From an uncultured Pseudomonadota bacterium (GTDB lineage Bacteria; Pseudomonadota; Gammaproteobacteria; Steroidobacterales; Steroidobacteraceae): 64,000 nucleotides of DNA. Under the pieces are notes generated by a model, which was given only the letters and a program-made list of their open reading frames with translations, was not told the origin of the DNA and searched no databases. Within the stretch, counting starts at the first letter, position 1; each line of letters begins with the position of its first letter. Shown here one piece after another: positions 47,510-55,832 of the stretch. The DNA lies in contig CAISDJ010000096.1 in the NCBI GenBank assembly GCA_903884105.1, positions 1 to 64,000 on the forward strand. Direction: 5' to 3'. The position numbers and the translations under genes were made by a program.

Positions 47510-48769
47510 TTAGGGCATCCGTGCCGCCACCAGCTGGACGATCCGCTCGACCGCACCGCGATTGCCAGCAAGCACGCCCATGCCAGCCTCGCCCCGGTGT
47601 TTCCGCTCGGCAGCGTCGCCGAGCAACCGCGTCACCACTGCCGCCACATCCCCTTCGCTCCGGACTTCGATCGCGGCACCTGCATCAAGCAGCGCGTGAG
47701 CGACATCCGGTGCATTGAATACATAGGGACCCGTGAGGACCGGCAGCCCCAATGCCGCCGGTTCAAGCAGGTTGTGCCCGCCAATCGGAACCAGCGTTCC
47801 GCCCACCAAGGCAACGTCTGCGCTGGCGTAGAACAAAAGCAGCTCGCCCAGGGTATCGACCAGCAGCACCGTGGTGTCGGGCGCGACCGGGCTGCTACTT
47901 GAACGCGTCACGAAGCTGACACCGCGGTGCGCAAGCAGCGCCTTCACGTCGGCAAACCGCTGCGGATGCCGTGGCACGAGGATCAGCAGCGCGGCCGGCT
48001 GCGACTCCCGCACCTGCCTGTGGGCCTCCAGCAGCACCGCCTCCTCACCATCGCGCGTGCTGCCAGCGATCCACACGGGCCGCGCATTCCCGATCTGGTC
48101 TCGCAAGGCGCGTCCCGCAGCACGGATCTCCGCCGAGACATCGAGATCGAACTTGAGATTGCCGGCCACCTGGGTTCGTGCCGGATTCGCGCCGATGGAC
48201 AGATACCGCTCCGCGTCGACGGCGGTTTGTGCCGCGACTGTGATGTCGCCGGCAAACACATCGCGCAGCGCGCCCAGGAACCACCGATAGCGCGGCGCCG
48301 ATCGCGGCGACAGACGCGCGCTCGCAATCGTGAGTGGAATCCCGCGTCGGCTGCACTCGCGGAAAAGCACCGGCCAGATTTCCGTTTCCATGACGATGCC
48401 CGCTCGGGGCTGCACGCGGTCCAGGAATCGACCCACCGCACCCGGAAGGTCAAAGGGCAAGTAGCAGTGCGTGACCCGGTCCGCGAGCAGTTCACGGACC
48501 TGCCGGGCACCCGTCGGGGTCGTCGTCGTCACCACGATGGGCAGCAACGGCCACCGCTCCTTGAGTCGCGGGACCAGAATGGCGGCCGCGCGAACTTCAC
48601 CGACGGACACTGCATGGACCCACAACGTGGGACCCGACAGCCCGGGACCGAAGCCGAAGCGTTCGCCGGCGCGGTCCCAATAGGCACGATCCCGGAAGCC
48701 ACGGCCGAGCTGCACCAGGAAGGCGAGCGGCGCGATCAGGTACGTGAGCAGCGAATAGAGCAGGCGCAT
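47510..48769 (-). CDS. waaA: Kdo transferase (WaaA/KdtA)
   Basis: 419 aa from the ATG at 48769 (MRLLYSLLTYLIAPLAF). Adds Kdo to lipid IVA. Family markers are the N-terminal membrane anchor, PTLWVHAVSVGEVRAA, TTTTPTGARQVREL, PFDLPGAVGRFL, METEIWPVLFREC and the nucleotide site HNLLEPAALGLPVLTGPYVFN. Convergent with tolC and divergent from the two acyltransferase genes. Length is normal. With kdsD/kdsC and kdkA it completes much of the Kdo pathway in this window. Confidence 0.96.
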   Translation of the reverse strand: MRLLYSLLTYLIAPLAFLVQLGRGFRDRAYWDRAGERFGFGPGLSGPTLWVHAVSVGEVRAAAILVPRLKERWPLLPIVVTTTTPTGARQVRELLADRVTHCYLPFDLPGAVGRFLDRVQPRAGIVMETEIWPVLFRECSRRGIPLTIASARLSPRSAPRYRWFLGALRDVFAGDITVAAQTAVDAERYLSIGANPARTQVAGNLKFDLDVSAEIRAAGRALRDQIGNARPVWIAGSTRDGEEAVLLEAHRQVRESQPAALLILVPRHPQRFADVKALLAHRGVSFVTRSSSSPVAPDTTVLLVDTLGELLLFYASADVALVGGTLVPIGGHNLLEPAALGLPVLTGPYVFNAPDVAHALLDAGAAIEVRSEGDVAAVVTRLLGDAAERKHRGEAGMGVLAGNRGAVERIVQLVAARMP

Positions 48770-48808
48770 ACGATATTCTCTCTGCTCTCGCGCCCTAAAT
48801 ACACCTGC

Positions 48809-49738
48809 ATGTCCCAACCGCAAGCCCCGCCGCCGACGCCGCTCCGCCACTTTCTCGGTCCCCGTTACTGGCCGGTCTGGCTCGGTCTCGCGCTGATTCG
48901 CGCCGTGATGCTGCTGCCGTTCCCCGCAATTCTAGGCTGCGGACGTTTGCTTGGGCGGCTCGCGTATCTGGTCAGTCGGCGCGAAAAGCACGTCGCCCGG
49001 ATCAACATCGCCCTCTGCCTGCCGGAGCTGGATGAGCTCGCGAGGGAACAGTTGGTCCGTCGGCATTTCGAGGCGCTCGGATCCGCCGTCTTCGAGACCG
49101 GGCTCGTCTGGTGGGAATCGGATGCGCGACTCAACCGCTGGGTGCGCATCGAGGGCATGGACCATCTCACGCGGGCCCTTGAGGCCGGCAAGGGTGCCAT
49201 TCTCCTGAGCGCGCATTTCACCTGCCTGGAGATGGGGGCCCGCGCGCTGACGATGCACACGCCCACGAGCATCATGTACATGGCCCCACGCAATCCGTTG
49301 ATCGCCGAACTGGCACGGCGCAGCCGGGGCCGCCACGCCGTCAAGGCGATTGCCAGCGACCAGGTGCGCGATATCCTGCGCAGCCTGGCTGACAATCTCA
49401 CTGTCTGGTACGCCCCGGACCAGCGCTATACGGAAAAGATGAGTGCCATCGTGCCGTTCTTCGGCCAGCCCGCCGCCACCAACATCGCCACGTCGCGACT
49501 CGCCCGCATTTCGGGTGCCCGTGTACTGCCCTACTTTCCAGAACGGCTCGCGGACGGTTCGGGCTATGCCATGCGCATCGGCGCACCGCTCGAGGACTTT
49601 CCCTCCGAGGATCCGGTAGCCGATGCGCTGCGTTTCCACGCGCTGATCGAAGCGCACGTCAGGCGCAGCCCGGAGCAGTATCTGTGGACCTACAAGCGAC
49701 TCAAGCTTCCTGGCCCCAACAGCGACGTGTACCGATGA
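48809..49738 (+). CDS. LpxL/HtrB-family lipid A acyltransferase (copy 1)
   Basis: 309 aa from the ATG at 48809. Adds secondary acyl chains to Kdo2-lipid A at the inner membrane. The catalytic HX4E motif is SAHFTCLEMG; N-terminal hydrophobic segment VWLGLALIRAVMLLPFPAILG, the VWYAPDQRYTE stretch and the VLPYFPERL region are characteristic. Immediately followed (ATGA overlap) by a second related gene, so the two are probably LpxL- and LpxM-like paralogues. Which position each acylates cannot be told. Confidence 0.92.
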   Translation: MSQPQAPPPTPLRHFLGPRYWPVWLGLALIRAVMLLPFPAILGCGRLLGRLAYLVSRREKHVARINIALCLPELDELAREQLVRRHFEALGSAVFETGLVWWESDARLNRWVRIEGMDHLTRALEAGKGAILLSAHFTCLEMGARALTMHTPTSIMYMAPRNPLIAELARRSRGRHAVKAIASDQVRDILRSLADNLTVWYAPDQRYTEKMSAIVPFFGQPAATNIATSRLARISGARVLPYFPERLADGSGYAMRIGAPLEDFPSEDPVADALRFHALIEAHVRRSPEQYLWTYKRLKLPGPNSDVYR

Positions 49739-50691
49739 CTGCCGCGTCGCCGACTGCGTCGTCCCGATTCGCGCCACGCTATTGGCCCACGTGGGTGGCG
49801 CTGGCGGTGCTGCGTGTCTTCGAACCGCTACCATACGGATTGCAGGCCTGGCTAGGACGCACCCTGGGACGGCTGCTGTTCTTGCTGCCCTCGAGCTTCA
49901 AGCGGATCGCAGCACGCAACATCGAGCTGTGCTGCCCACAGCTTGGGGCAGCCGAACGCAACCGGCTGCTCGCGCGGCATTTCGAGAGCCTAGGGTTGGG
50001 CCTGTTCGAAACGGGCATTACGTGGTGGAGCCTGGACAGTCGCCTGCTCGGAATGACCACAGTGGAGGGACTCGAACATCTGGACGCAGTCCTGGCAGCC
50101 GGGAAAGGCGCCATCCTGCTCAGCGCGCATTTCACGACGCTCGAGATTGGCGCTCGTGCGATCTGCGCCCGTCGGCCGACCAGCATCATGTATCGTCCGA
50201 CGAAGAACGCGGTGCTCGAACAGTTCCTCAAGGACAATCGCGGCCGGCATGCAAGGCGCGCGATCCCGCGCGATGACATCCGCACACTGATCGGTGCGCT
50301 CAAGGCAAACGAAATCGTGTGGTATGCGCCGGACCAGGCCTATCGCAAGAAGGGCGCCGAGATGGTGCCGTTCTTCGGAATTCCGGCGGCCACGAATACG
50401 GCAACTTCCCGGCTCGCTCGACTCACCGGTGCCGCCGTGTTGCCCTACTTCCCCGAGCGGTTACCCGGCAACAAGGGCTATCGAATGGTTATCCAGCCGG
50501 CGCTCGAAGGCTTCCCGAGCGAGGATGCCGCGGCCGACGCCTTGCAGTTCAATCACCTGATCGAAGCGCAGATCCAGCGGGTCCCGGACCAGTACCTGTG
50601 GATCCATCGCCGGTTCAAGGGCGTGACGGCGGACTATCCTGACTACTACTCAAGGAAGCCGCGCAGGCAGGTGGGGAAGCTAGGAAGCTAG
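49735..50691 (+). CDS. LpxL/HtrB-family lipid A acyltransferase (copy 2)
   Basis: 318 aa, starting in a 4-base overlap with copy 1. The HX4E motif SAHFTTLEIG, VWYAPDQAYRKKGAEMVPFFG and VLPYFPERLPG are intact. The natural end appears to be near DYYSRKPRRQ; the last residues (GKLGS) and the TAG stop come from the GGAAGCTA repeat that follows. Strongly similar to copy 1 along its length, indicating a tandem duplication. Confidence 0.92.
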   Translation: MTAASPTASSRFAPRYWPTWVALAVLRVFEPLPYGLQAWLGRTLGRLLFLLPSSFKRIAARNIELCCPQLGAAERNRLLARHFESLGLGLFETGITWWSLDSRLLGMTTVEGLEHLDAVLAAGKGAILLSAHFTTLEIGARAICARRPTSIMYRPTKNAVLEQFLKDNRGRHARRAIPRDDIRTLIGALKANEIVWYAPDQAYRKKGAEMVPFFGIPAATNTATSRLARLTGAAVLPYFPERLPGNKGYRMVIQPALEGFPSEDAAADALQFNHLIEAQIQRVPDQYLWIHRRFKGVTADYPDYYSRKPRRQVGKLGS

Positions 50692-50791
50692 GAAGCTAGG
50701 AAGCCGGAATGGGGCAGCAGCCGCCGCGCAGCGGCGACATCTGGCTTCCTGCCTTCCTAGCTTCGTGGCTTCGTGGCTTCCTGACTTCCTG
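50675..50791. repeat. GGAAGC-type short tandem array, inverted arms, acyltransferase-kdkA gap
   Basis: Left arm 50675-50706: GGAAGCTA three times then GGAAGCCG, exact 8-base register; it lies in the end of acyltransferase copy 2 and gives its TAG stop (50689-50691). Right arm about 50741-50791: GGCTTCCT, CCTTCCTA, GCTTCGTG and related units, which encode the last residues and stop of kdkA on the minus strand. So one array ends two convergent genes. A GC-rich hairpin (GCCGC/GCGGC) lies between the arms. Confidence 0.95.
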
Positions 50792-51509
50792 CAATACTGC
50801 CGCCCCGATAGCCATCCCGCAGCGCCTGCCACTCCGCGTTGCCAAACCGGACGTCCACCCGCTGCCTTTTGATCTTCTCGAGCGACCGCTTGAGCCGTGC
50901 GATGACCGCTGCCTGCCAGGCTCCACCGGCGCGAACGCACGCCCGATCGAAATCGATGATGTGAACCTCACTACCCGAGCCGACCATCAGGTTGTGGGCA
51001 TTCAGGTCGACGTGATGCACGCCACGATGGTGCAGGCGCGCAATCACCCTGCCGATGTCTCTCCAGACCGGGAGTGCCAGCGCTGCTCCCGTAATCCGGT
51101 CCGCCAGGGTGCGCGCGTCAGGAATCTCCGTCGTGATGAGGTCGGCGCAATAGCTCGGGCCCGAACGGACATACCGGGCGGCCACTGGCACAGGTACCGG
51201 GAAGCCCTCCTGGTGCAGCATCGACAACAGCCGCCATTCGCGGAACGAACGGGTGCGGTCCTCGCCCGTCCACAAGTACGAATCGTCGACCCACCTCGCG
51301 ATCAGGCCTCCGCGCCGATAGTGCCTCAATACCCAGTGCCGGCTGCCGTCGCGGATGAAGACGACTTGCCCGCGCCCCCCCGTCGTGGCGGCGATGGCCG
51401 TGCGCCCTGCCCAGTACGCGGGAGTGAACAGCTCGTCATCGGGCTTAACCACGCAAGATGCATCGTATAGGATGCTGCCGGCTGCACTCCGAATCTGGCG
51501 TTCACTCAT
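50757..51509 (-). CDS. kdkA: 3-deoxy-D-manno-octulosonic acid kinase (KdkA)
   Basis: 250 aa. Phosphorylates Kdo on lipid A. Small kinase-like fold: WVLRHYRRGGLIARWVDD, catalytic loop HVDLNAHN (166-173) and the metal motif DFDRA (186-190). DDSYLWTGEDRTRSFREW is typical of KdkA/InaA-like kinases. The final residues GSQEATKPRS and the TAG stop are encoded by GGAAGY-type repeats, so the true conserved end is around residue 238. Convergent with acyltransferase copy 2. Confidence 0.93.
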   Translation of the reverse strand: MSERQIRSAAGSILYDASCVVKPDDELFTPAYWAGRTAIAATTGGRGQVVFIRDGSRHWVLRHYRRGGLIARWVDDSYLWTGEDRTRSFREWRLLSMLHQEGFPVPVPVAARYVRSGPSYCADLITTEIPDARTLADRITGAALALPVWRDIGRVIARLHHRGVHHVDLNAHNLMVGSGSEVHIIDFDRACVRAGGAWQAAVIARLKRSLEKIKRQRVDVRFGNAEWQALRDGYRGGSIAGSQEATKPRS

Positions 51510-51595
51510 GGTCGGTCGCGGAATGCGGTGTACTCATGCTTCATATTGTACCCATGCCGATGCAGTACCCTTGGCTGCCAATACAATAACAAAGC

Positions 51596-52684
51596 GTGTC
51601 GCCTCCTCTGGATAGTCCCCTGTTCACCACCCCGCCCCGCGAAGTCTGCATCCTGCGCCTGTCGGCGATCGGCGATGTCTGCCATGCGCTGGCCGTCGTG
51701 CGCACGCTCCAGCAGGCATGGCCGGAGACCCGCTTTACCTGGGTGATCGGCAAGCTCGAGGCGCGCCTGTTCAAGGGGATTGCGGACATCGAGTTCATCG
51801 TGCTCGACAAGGGCAGGGGACTCACTGCCTATCTCGATCTGCGCCGCGCCCTGCGCGGGCGTCGCTTTGACCTGCTGCTGCACATGCAACTCTCCCTCAG
51901 GGCCAGCGTCGCGAGCGCGTTGATCCCGGCGCGCGTCAAACTCGGCTTCGACCGTGCCCGCGCCCGCGAACTGCAGTGGCTGTTCACCAACGCCCATATC
52001 CCCGCTGCAGAGCGCCAGCACGTACTCGATAGCCTGTTCGGCTTTGCGGAGCGCGTGGGCGTCCACGACAAGCCCCTGCGCTGGGATATCCCCGTCGACC
52101 AAGCGGCGCTCGAGCACGCCGTCCGTGTCATTCCCGCAGGCACGGCGACGATCGTTATCAGTCCCTGCTCAAGCCATGCTGCCCGCAACTGGCGGCCGGA
52201 GTACTACGCCCGGGTCGCCGACTACGCCGTGGGGATACTGGGCCTCAGCGTGCTGTTGTGTGGCGGTCCGAGTCCGGGCGAACGGCAAATGGGGGATGCG
52301 ATCCTGGCCCACATGCGCCACCCCTGCACCGACCTGATCGGCAAGGACACCCTCCCGGCATTGCTTGCCACGCTGGCACGGGCGACGGTGGTACTCACAC
52401 CCGATTCCGGCCCGGCGCACATGGCTACGGCGGTGGGGACTCCGGTCATCGGGCTGTATGCGGCCACGAATCCCGCGCGCAGCGGCCCGTATTTGAGTCG
52501 GCAGTGGTGTGTAGACCGCTACGATGCGGCTGCCCGCAAGTTCCTCAAGAAACCGGCGACCGAAATTCCGTGGACCACCAAAATTGAAGAACCCGGGGTC
52601 ATGGACCTGATCCAGCCCGAGGACGTCTACAAGAAACTCCATGCTGTCCTGTCCCAGCAGGCGCGCCGTTCAATCCGTCGCTGA
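51596..52684 (+). CDS. GT9 heptosyltransferase of LPS core synthesis
   Basis: 362 aa, GTG start. ADP-heptose:LPS heptosyltransferase family: LRLSAIGDVCHALAVVRTLQ, FDLLLHMQLSLRAS, ISPCSSHAARNWRPEYYA and the donor-site TPDSGPAHMATAVGTPVIGLY are intact. WaaC, WaaF and related GT9 enzymes cannot be told apart here. Divergent from kdkA with 86 bases between, and 12 bases before the WaaE-like gene, with which it is probably co-transcribed. Confidence 0.92.
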   Translation: MSPPLDSPLFTTPPREVCILRLSAIGDVCHALAVVRTLQQAWPETRFTWVIGKLEARLFKGIADIEFIVLDKGRGLTAYLDLRRALRGRRFDLLLHMQLSLRASVASALIPARVKLGFDRARARELQWLFTNAHIPAAERQHVLDSLFGFAERVGVHDKPLRWDIPVDQAALEHAVRVIPAGTATIVISPCSSHAARNWRPEYYARVADYAVGILGLSVLLCGGPSPGERQMGDAILAHMRHPCTDLIGKDTLPALLATLARATVVLTPDSGPAHMATAVGTPVIGLYAATNPARSGPYLSRQWCVDRYDAAARKFLKKPATEIPWTTKIEEPGVMDLIQPEDVYKKLHAVLSQQARRSIRR

Positions 52685-52696
52685 CACGGAACCCTC

Positions 52697-53518
52697 ATGG
52701 AAACGCTGCCCCTGACATTGCTGGTGATGACGTACAACGAGGCCGGGAACATTGGCCGCTGCCTGGACAGCGTGCCGTTCGCCGCCGAGAAAATCGTCAT
52801 CGACAGTGGCAGCACCGACGAGACGTGTGCGATCGCCGTATCCCACGGGGCCCGTGTGGTGCATCAGGACTGGCTGGGCTTCGGACCACAGCGCAATTTC
52901 GCAAGCACGGTGGCGGCGAATGACTGGATCCTGTTCCTGGATGCGGATGAATGCCTGTCGCCCGAGCTGCTGAGTGCATTCGCCTCTCGACTTCCCAAGG
53001 TGATGCAGTCCGATGCAGCCGGTGCGATCCTGCGCCGCGAAGCGTGGTACCTCGGCGCGCCAATGCGCTGGTACAAACCGATGGTCGGCGAAAAGATCGC
53101 CCGCCTTTATCACCGCGGCCGCGCCCGCTGGACCGATGCGCGCGTCCATGAATCGCTGCGCTTCGATGGCCAGGTGGAACAGTTCGATGCACCGTTCCGC
53201 CACTACTACAACCCGACCCTCGTGCACGAACAGCTCAAGATGCTGAAGTATGCCGAGCTGAAGGCACACGACTGGCTTGACCGCGACAGATCGCCTCGGC
53301 TGTGGGAAGCACCGCTCGTCTTCGTGAGCACGTTCTTCAAGGACTACATATTGAGGCGCGGCTTCCTCGACGGCGCGCGCGGCTACATCGTTTCCCACGT
53401 CGCTGCGAACTATGCGGTCTACAAGCGCCTGCGTTACTACGAGATGCGCCAGAACCCGGAGTCGCTCGACCTGGCCGATACCGTGTTGAAAAAGCACGGG
53501 CTTCAGCGCGGGGAATGA
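52697..53518 (+). CDS. WaaE/KdtX-like LPS core beta-1,4-glucosyltransferase (GT2)
   Basis: 273 aa. GT2 enzyme closely resembling WaaE: LTLLVMTYNEAGNIGRCLDS, VIDSGSTDETCAIA, GFGPQRNFASTVAANDWILF and the DADECLSPEL metal motif. The C-terminal half (RREAWYLGAPMRWY, DARVHESLRFDG, FFKDYILRRGFLDGARGY) is diagnostic of this subfamily. In enterobacteria it adds glucose to heptose I. Placed between a heptosyltransferase and DUF6165, in keeping with core synthesis. Confidence 0.9.
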   Translation: METLPLTLLVMTYNEAGNIGRCLDSVPFAAEKIVIDSGSTDETCAIAVSHGARVVHQDWLGFGPQRNFASTVAANDWILFLDADECLSPELLSAFASRLPKVMQSDAAGAILRREAWYLGAPMRWYKPMVGEKIARLYHRGRARWTDARVHESLRFDGQVEQFDAPFRHYYNPTLVHEQLKMLKYAELKAHDWLDRDRSPRLWEAPLVFVSTFFKDYILRRGFLDGARGYIVSHVAANYAVYKRLRYYEMRQNPESLDLADTVLKKHGLQRGE

Positions 53519-53534
53519 GGGGCAGCATGCAGGT

Positions 53535-53669
53535 GAAGAAGGCCGGGAAGCACGGAAGGGGCGGAAGCCGGACGGTCCTTAGAATAGGCGGCTGCTCGCC
53601 AGTCCTATGCGCCTTCCTGGCTACCCCCACTTCCCAGCTTCCTCGGCTTTCCTGGCGTCCCTGGCTTCC
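53535..53669. repeat. GGAAGC-type short tandem array, inverted arms, WaaE-like to DUF6165 gap
   Basis: Left arm about 53535-53571: units GGGAAGCAC, GGAAGGGGC, GGAAGCCGG. Right arm about 53611-53669: GCCTTCCTG, CACTTCCCA, GCTTCCTCG, GCTTTCCTG, GCGTCCCTG, GCTTCCA. More degenerate than the others, about 9-base period. Begins about 17 bases after the stop of the upstream gene. Confidence 0.85.
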
Positions 53670-53710
53670 ACCACTTTACTGACCAACGAATTATTGACGG
53701 AGAGCAACGC

Positions 53711-54115
53711 GTGACCGAGATCCAGGTGCCCATTTCCCCGGGCGAGCTCATCGACAAGATCACCATCCTCGAGATCAAGTCCGACCGCATGTCGGATCCG
53801 AAGAAGCTTGCCAACGTGCGGCACGAACTCGGCCTGCTCAAGGCCACCTGGCAGGCATCCGACTACTCGCGAACGGACATCAGCGCCGAGTGGGCACGCC
53901 TCAAGCACATCAACGAGCAGCTGTGGGTGGTCGAGGACGACATCCGCGACAAGGAGCGGGCACGGCAGTTTGATGCACGCTTCGTCGAACTCGCCCGGGC
54001 CGTCTATGTGACCAATGACGAGCGCGCGACCGTGAAGCGCAGCATCAATGACCGGTTGGGCTCGAAGATCGTGGAAGAAAAGAGCTACGCCGACTACGGA
54101 GGGACGGGAAGCTAG
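53711..54115 (+). CDS. DUF6165-family protein, unknown function
   Basis: 134 aa from a GTG with GGAG upstream. Helical protein with a conserved start IQVPISPGELIDKITILEIKSDRM and a middle LKHINEQLWVVEDDIRDKERARQFD, KRSINDRLGSKIVEEKSY. Proteins of this kind (as I recall, DUF6165) are found beside LPS core glycosyltransferase genes; the function is unknown. The final TGS residues and TAG stop are formed by GGAAGCTA repeats, so the original end is around YADYGG. Confidence 0.85.
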   Translation: MTEIQVPISPGELIDKITILEIKSDRMSDPKKLANVRHELGLLKATWQASDYSRTDISAEWARLKHINEQLWVVEDDIRDKERARQFDARFVELARAVYVTNDERATVKRSINDRLGSKIVEEKSYADYGGTGS

Positions 54116-54322
54116 GAAGCTAGGAAGCTAGGAAGCTAGGAAGCTAGGAAGCGGGGAAGCCAGGGAAGCCAGGGAAGCCAGGGAAGCCAGGGAAGCAGGC
54201 ACTCTTGTTGGAGTCCACTCTGGCTTCCGCTGCTTCCGTTGCTTCCTGTGCTTCCTGTGCTTCCTGTGCTTCCTGTGCTTCCTGTGCTTCCTGTGCTTCC
54301 GCTGCTTCCCCGGCTTCCCATA
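54107..54322. repeat. GGAAGC-type short tandem array, largest of the set, inverted arms, behind the DUF6165 gene
   Basis: Left arm 54107 to about 54199: GGAAGCTA five times in exact 8-base register, then GGAAGCGG, then GGAAGCCAG four times (9-base), then GGAAGCAGG. Right arm about 54220-54322: GCTTCCTGT-type 9-mers, around twelve units. The first unit provides the TAG stop (54113-54115) of the upstream gene, and the right arm ends 5 bases before the end of the next gene on the other strand. It explains the whole 211-base gap. Confidence 0.96.
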
Positions 54323-54326
54323 GCGC

Positions 54327-54530
54327 TCAGCGCTTGAGCGTGTACTCGGCGCTGCAGTAAGGGCACTTGGCCCAGCCGGTCTTTTCAATCTGCAGAAACA
54401 CCTTGGGGTGCGAGTTCCACAGGTTCATGTCCGGGCTCGGGCAGGACAGTGGCAGGTCGGCTGCCGTCACCGTGTACTGGCTCTGTGCATTCGGCTGGAC
54501 GAGCTTTTCGGACCGCTCTAGGGTTGCCAT
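54327..54530 (-). CDS. CHCC-type zinc-finger protein (NDUFS6-like)
   Basis: 67 aa from the ATG at 54530 with GGAG upstream. The zf-CHCC family is related to the complex I subunit NDUFS6. Zinc ligands: C in LSCPSPDMNLW, H in NSHPKVFLQIE, and C-x2-C in AKCPYCSAEYTL. In gammaproteobacteria this small gene is often near LPS genes; a role in Fe-S or complex assembly is only inferred. Its 3' end is 4 bases from the repeat arm. The next 258 bases upstream hold nothing recognisable. Confidence 0.9.
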   Translation of the reverse strand: MATLERSEKLVQPNAQSQYTVTAADLPLSCPSPDMNLWNSHPKVFLQIEKTGWAKCPYCSAEYTLKR

Positions 54531-54533
54531 CAA

Positions 54534-54792
54534 TCGACTCCAGATAAGAAAACGGCTGACAGGCCGCGATTATCGCCGAATCGCCCGGCATTGGACACCG
54601 GAAGGCACCTTCCGCCGCCGGCTTCGACGGCCGCGAACCAGGGACACCCAGCCAACCGCTCATCCGTCTCCGCACGGCGCTGCCTTGAAGGCATTTCGTG
54701 ACCGGCTGCTGGCCCGTCCGGCCCCTTTCTTAATCCCGATCCCTTCGACGTTCGAACGTTTCGTGCCGCATGGTACGAACAGCGAACCGCAC
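54534..54792. other. About 260-bp gap between the zinc-finger gene and fdsD, no gene seen
   Basis: No open frame with family similarity in either strand. A small inverted repeat (CGGAAGGCACCTTCCG) is present around the middle. The minus strand must hold the zinc-finger gene's promoter; I could not assign one. It also marks the end of the formate dehydrogenase operon, but no clear terminator is visible. Confidence 0.5.
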
Positions 54793-55002
54793 TCAGCCCA
54801 GCTTTGCGATGGCCTTGGCAACCGCGGGAGTGAACCCTGCGCCACCCTGGCTCAAGTGGGCAACGACCTGCTTGCGCATCCTCGGGTCCCAGAAGCGCTT
54901 GAGATGATCGGCAATCAGCTGCGCAGCGGTGTCCTCGTCATTGGCAGTGACAAAGAACGAGCCGATCTCGTTGGCCATCTTCACGAGGTGGTCGATATTC
55001 AC
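54793..55002 (-). CDS. fdsD: Formate dehydrogenase delta subunit (FdsD)
   Basis: 69 aa, GTG start 2 bases after the fdhD stop. Small subunit of the soluble NAD-dependent formate dehydrogenase; contains LVKMANEIGSFFVTANDED, AAQLIADHLKRFWDPRMRKQVVAHL and the GAGFTPAVAKAIAKL end typical of FdsD. Its job is stabilising or maturing the enzyme. Last gene of the fdsGBA-fdhD-fdsD series. Confidence 0.93.
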   Translation of the reverse strand: MNIDHLVKMANEIGSFFVTANDEDTAAQLIADHLKRFWDPRMRKQVVAHLSQGGAGFTPAVAKAIAKLG

Positions 55003-55004
55003 GA

Positions 55005-55832
55005 TCAGACAAGCCTGTGGGGGTGGGTATACGCGACGTGACTGTCGTCGCGGGCGAAGCCGATCAAGGTCATGCCGCAGTCCTGGGCCAGGCGAATGGC
55101 GAGTGCGGTGGGCGCGGAGATGGCAGCCATCAGCGTGACGCCGGCAGTGGCGGCCTTCTGGACCATTTCATAGCTGGCGCGGCTCGACACGAGCAGGTAC
55201 CCGGCGCTGGCATCCGTGCCAGCGCGAAGCAACGCTCCGATGACCTTGTCGAGCGCGTTATGACGGCCAACGTCTTCGCGCACGATCTGCACGCCGGACT
55301 GCGGACGACACCAGGCGGCCGCATGCACACTGCCGGTTCGTGCATTGAGCGGCTGCTGTTTCTGCAGATCCTTGAGGGCCGCGTGCAGCTCGGCGGCGCC
55401 AATGGTCACACCCGCGCCGACCGGGGCTGGGCGGCGGATGGCCTCTTCAAGCGTCTCGGTGCCGCACAGTCCGCAACCAGTCCGCCCGGTCAGGTTCCGT
55501 TGCCGCAGCAGCAACGCGGAGAAACGCTCGGGTGCGATGGTCAGACGGAGCTCGCAGGCGTCGTCCAGCATCGCGGCTTCGACTCCGCGGATCTCCCCGG
55601 GTGTATCGACGAGTGCCTCGGTGAACGTGAAACCCACGCCCAGATCTTCGAGGTCCTGCGGCGTTGCGAGCATGACGACATGGGGTATGCCGTGATAGAC
55701 GAAGGCGACGGGGACTTCTTCGGCGACGTCATCAGGCACCTGCTCCACATGCCCTGCGCGCCACCGCCGTACATCGACAGTGCGCACCGTGGCACCCGGC
55801 GCCGCAGGCGCGTCGTCAGGAAGTCGTGGCAT
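55005..55832 (-). CDS. fdhD: Formate dehydrogenase accessory sulfurtransferase (FdhD/FdsC)
   Basis: 275 aa. Transfers sulfur to the molybdenum cofactor to make formate dehydrogenase active. The CxxC pair is in GRTGCGLCG (C120, C123). VVREDVGRHNALDKVIGA is not exact to E. coli but the pattern IVREDVGRHNALDK is present, followed by SSRASYEMVQKAATAG. Start overlaps the end of fdsA by 17 bases, so coupled to it. The C-terminal SHVAYTHPHRLV ends the protein. Confidence 0.95.
   Translation of the reverse strand: MPRLPDDAPAAPGATVRTVDVRRWRAGHVEQVPDDVAEEVPVAFVYHGIPHVVMLATPQDLEDLGVGFTFTEALVDTPGEIRGVEAAMLDDACELRLTIAPERFSALLLRQRNLTGRTGCGLCGTETLEEAIRRPAPVGAGVTIGAAELHAALKDLQKQQPLNARTGSVHAAAWCRPQSGVQIVREDVGRHNALDKVIGALLRAGTDASAGYLLVSSRASYEMVQKAATAGVTLMAAISAPTALAIRLAQDCGMTLIGFARDDSHVAYTHPHRLV

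Noticed and set aside
54107-54322. Possible CRISPR array because of regular repeats
   Set aside because: Units are 8-9 bases with no unique spacers and no cas genes nearby; the second half is inverted.
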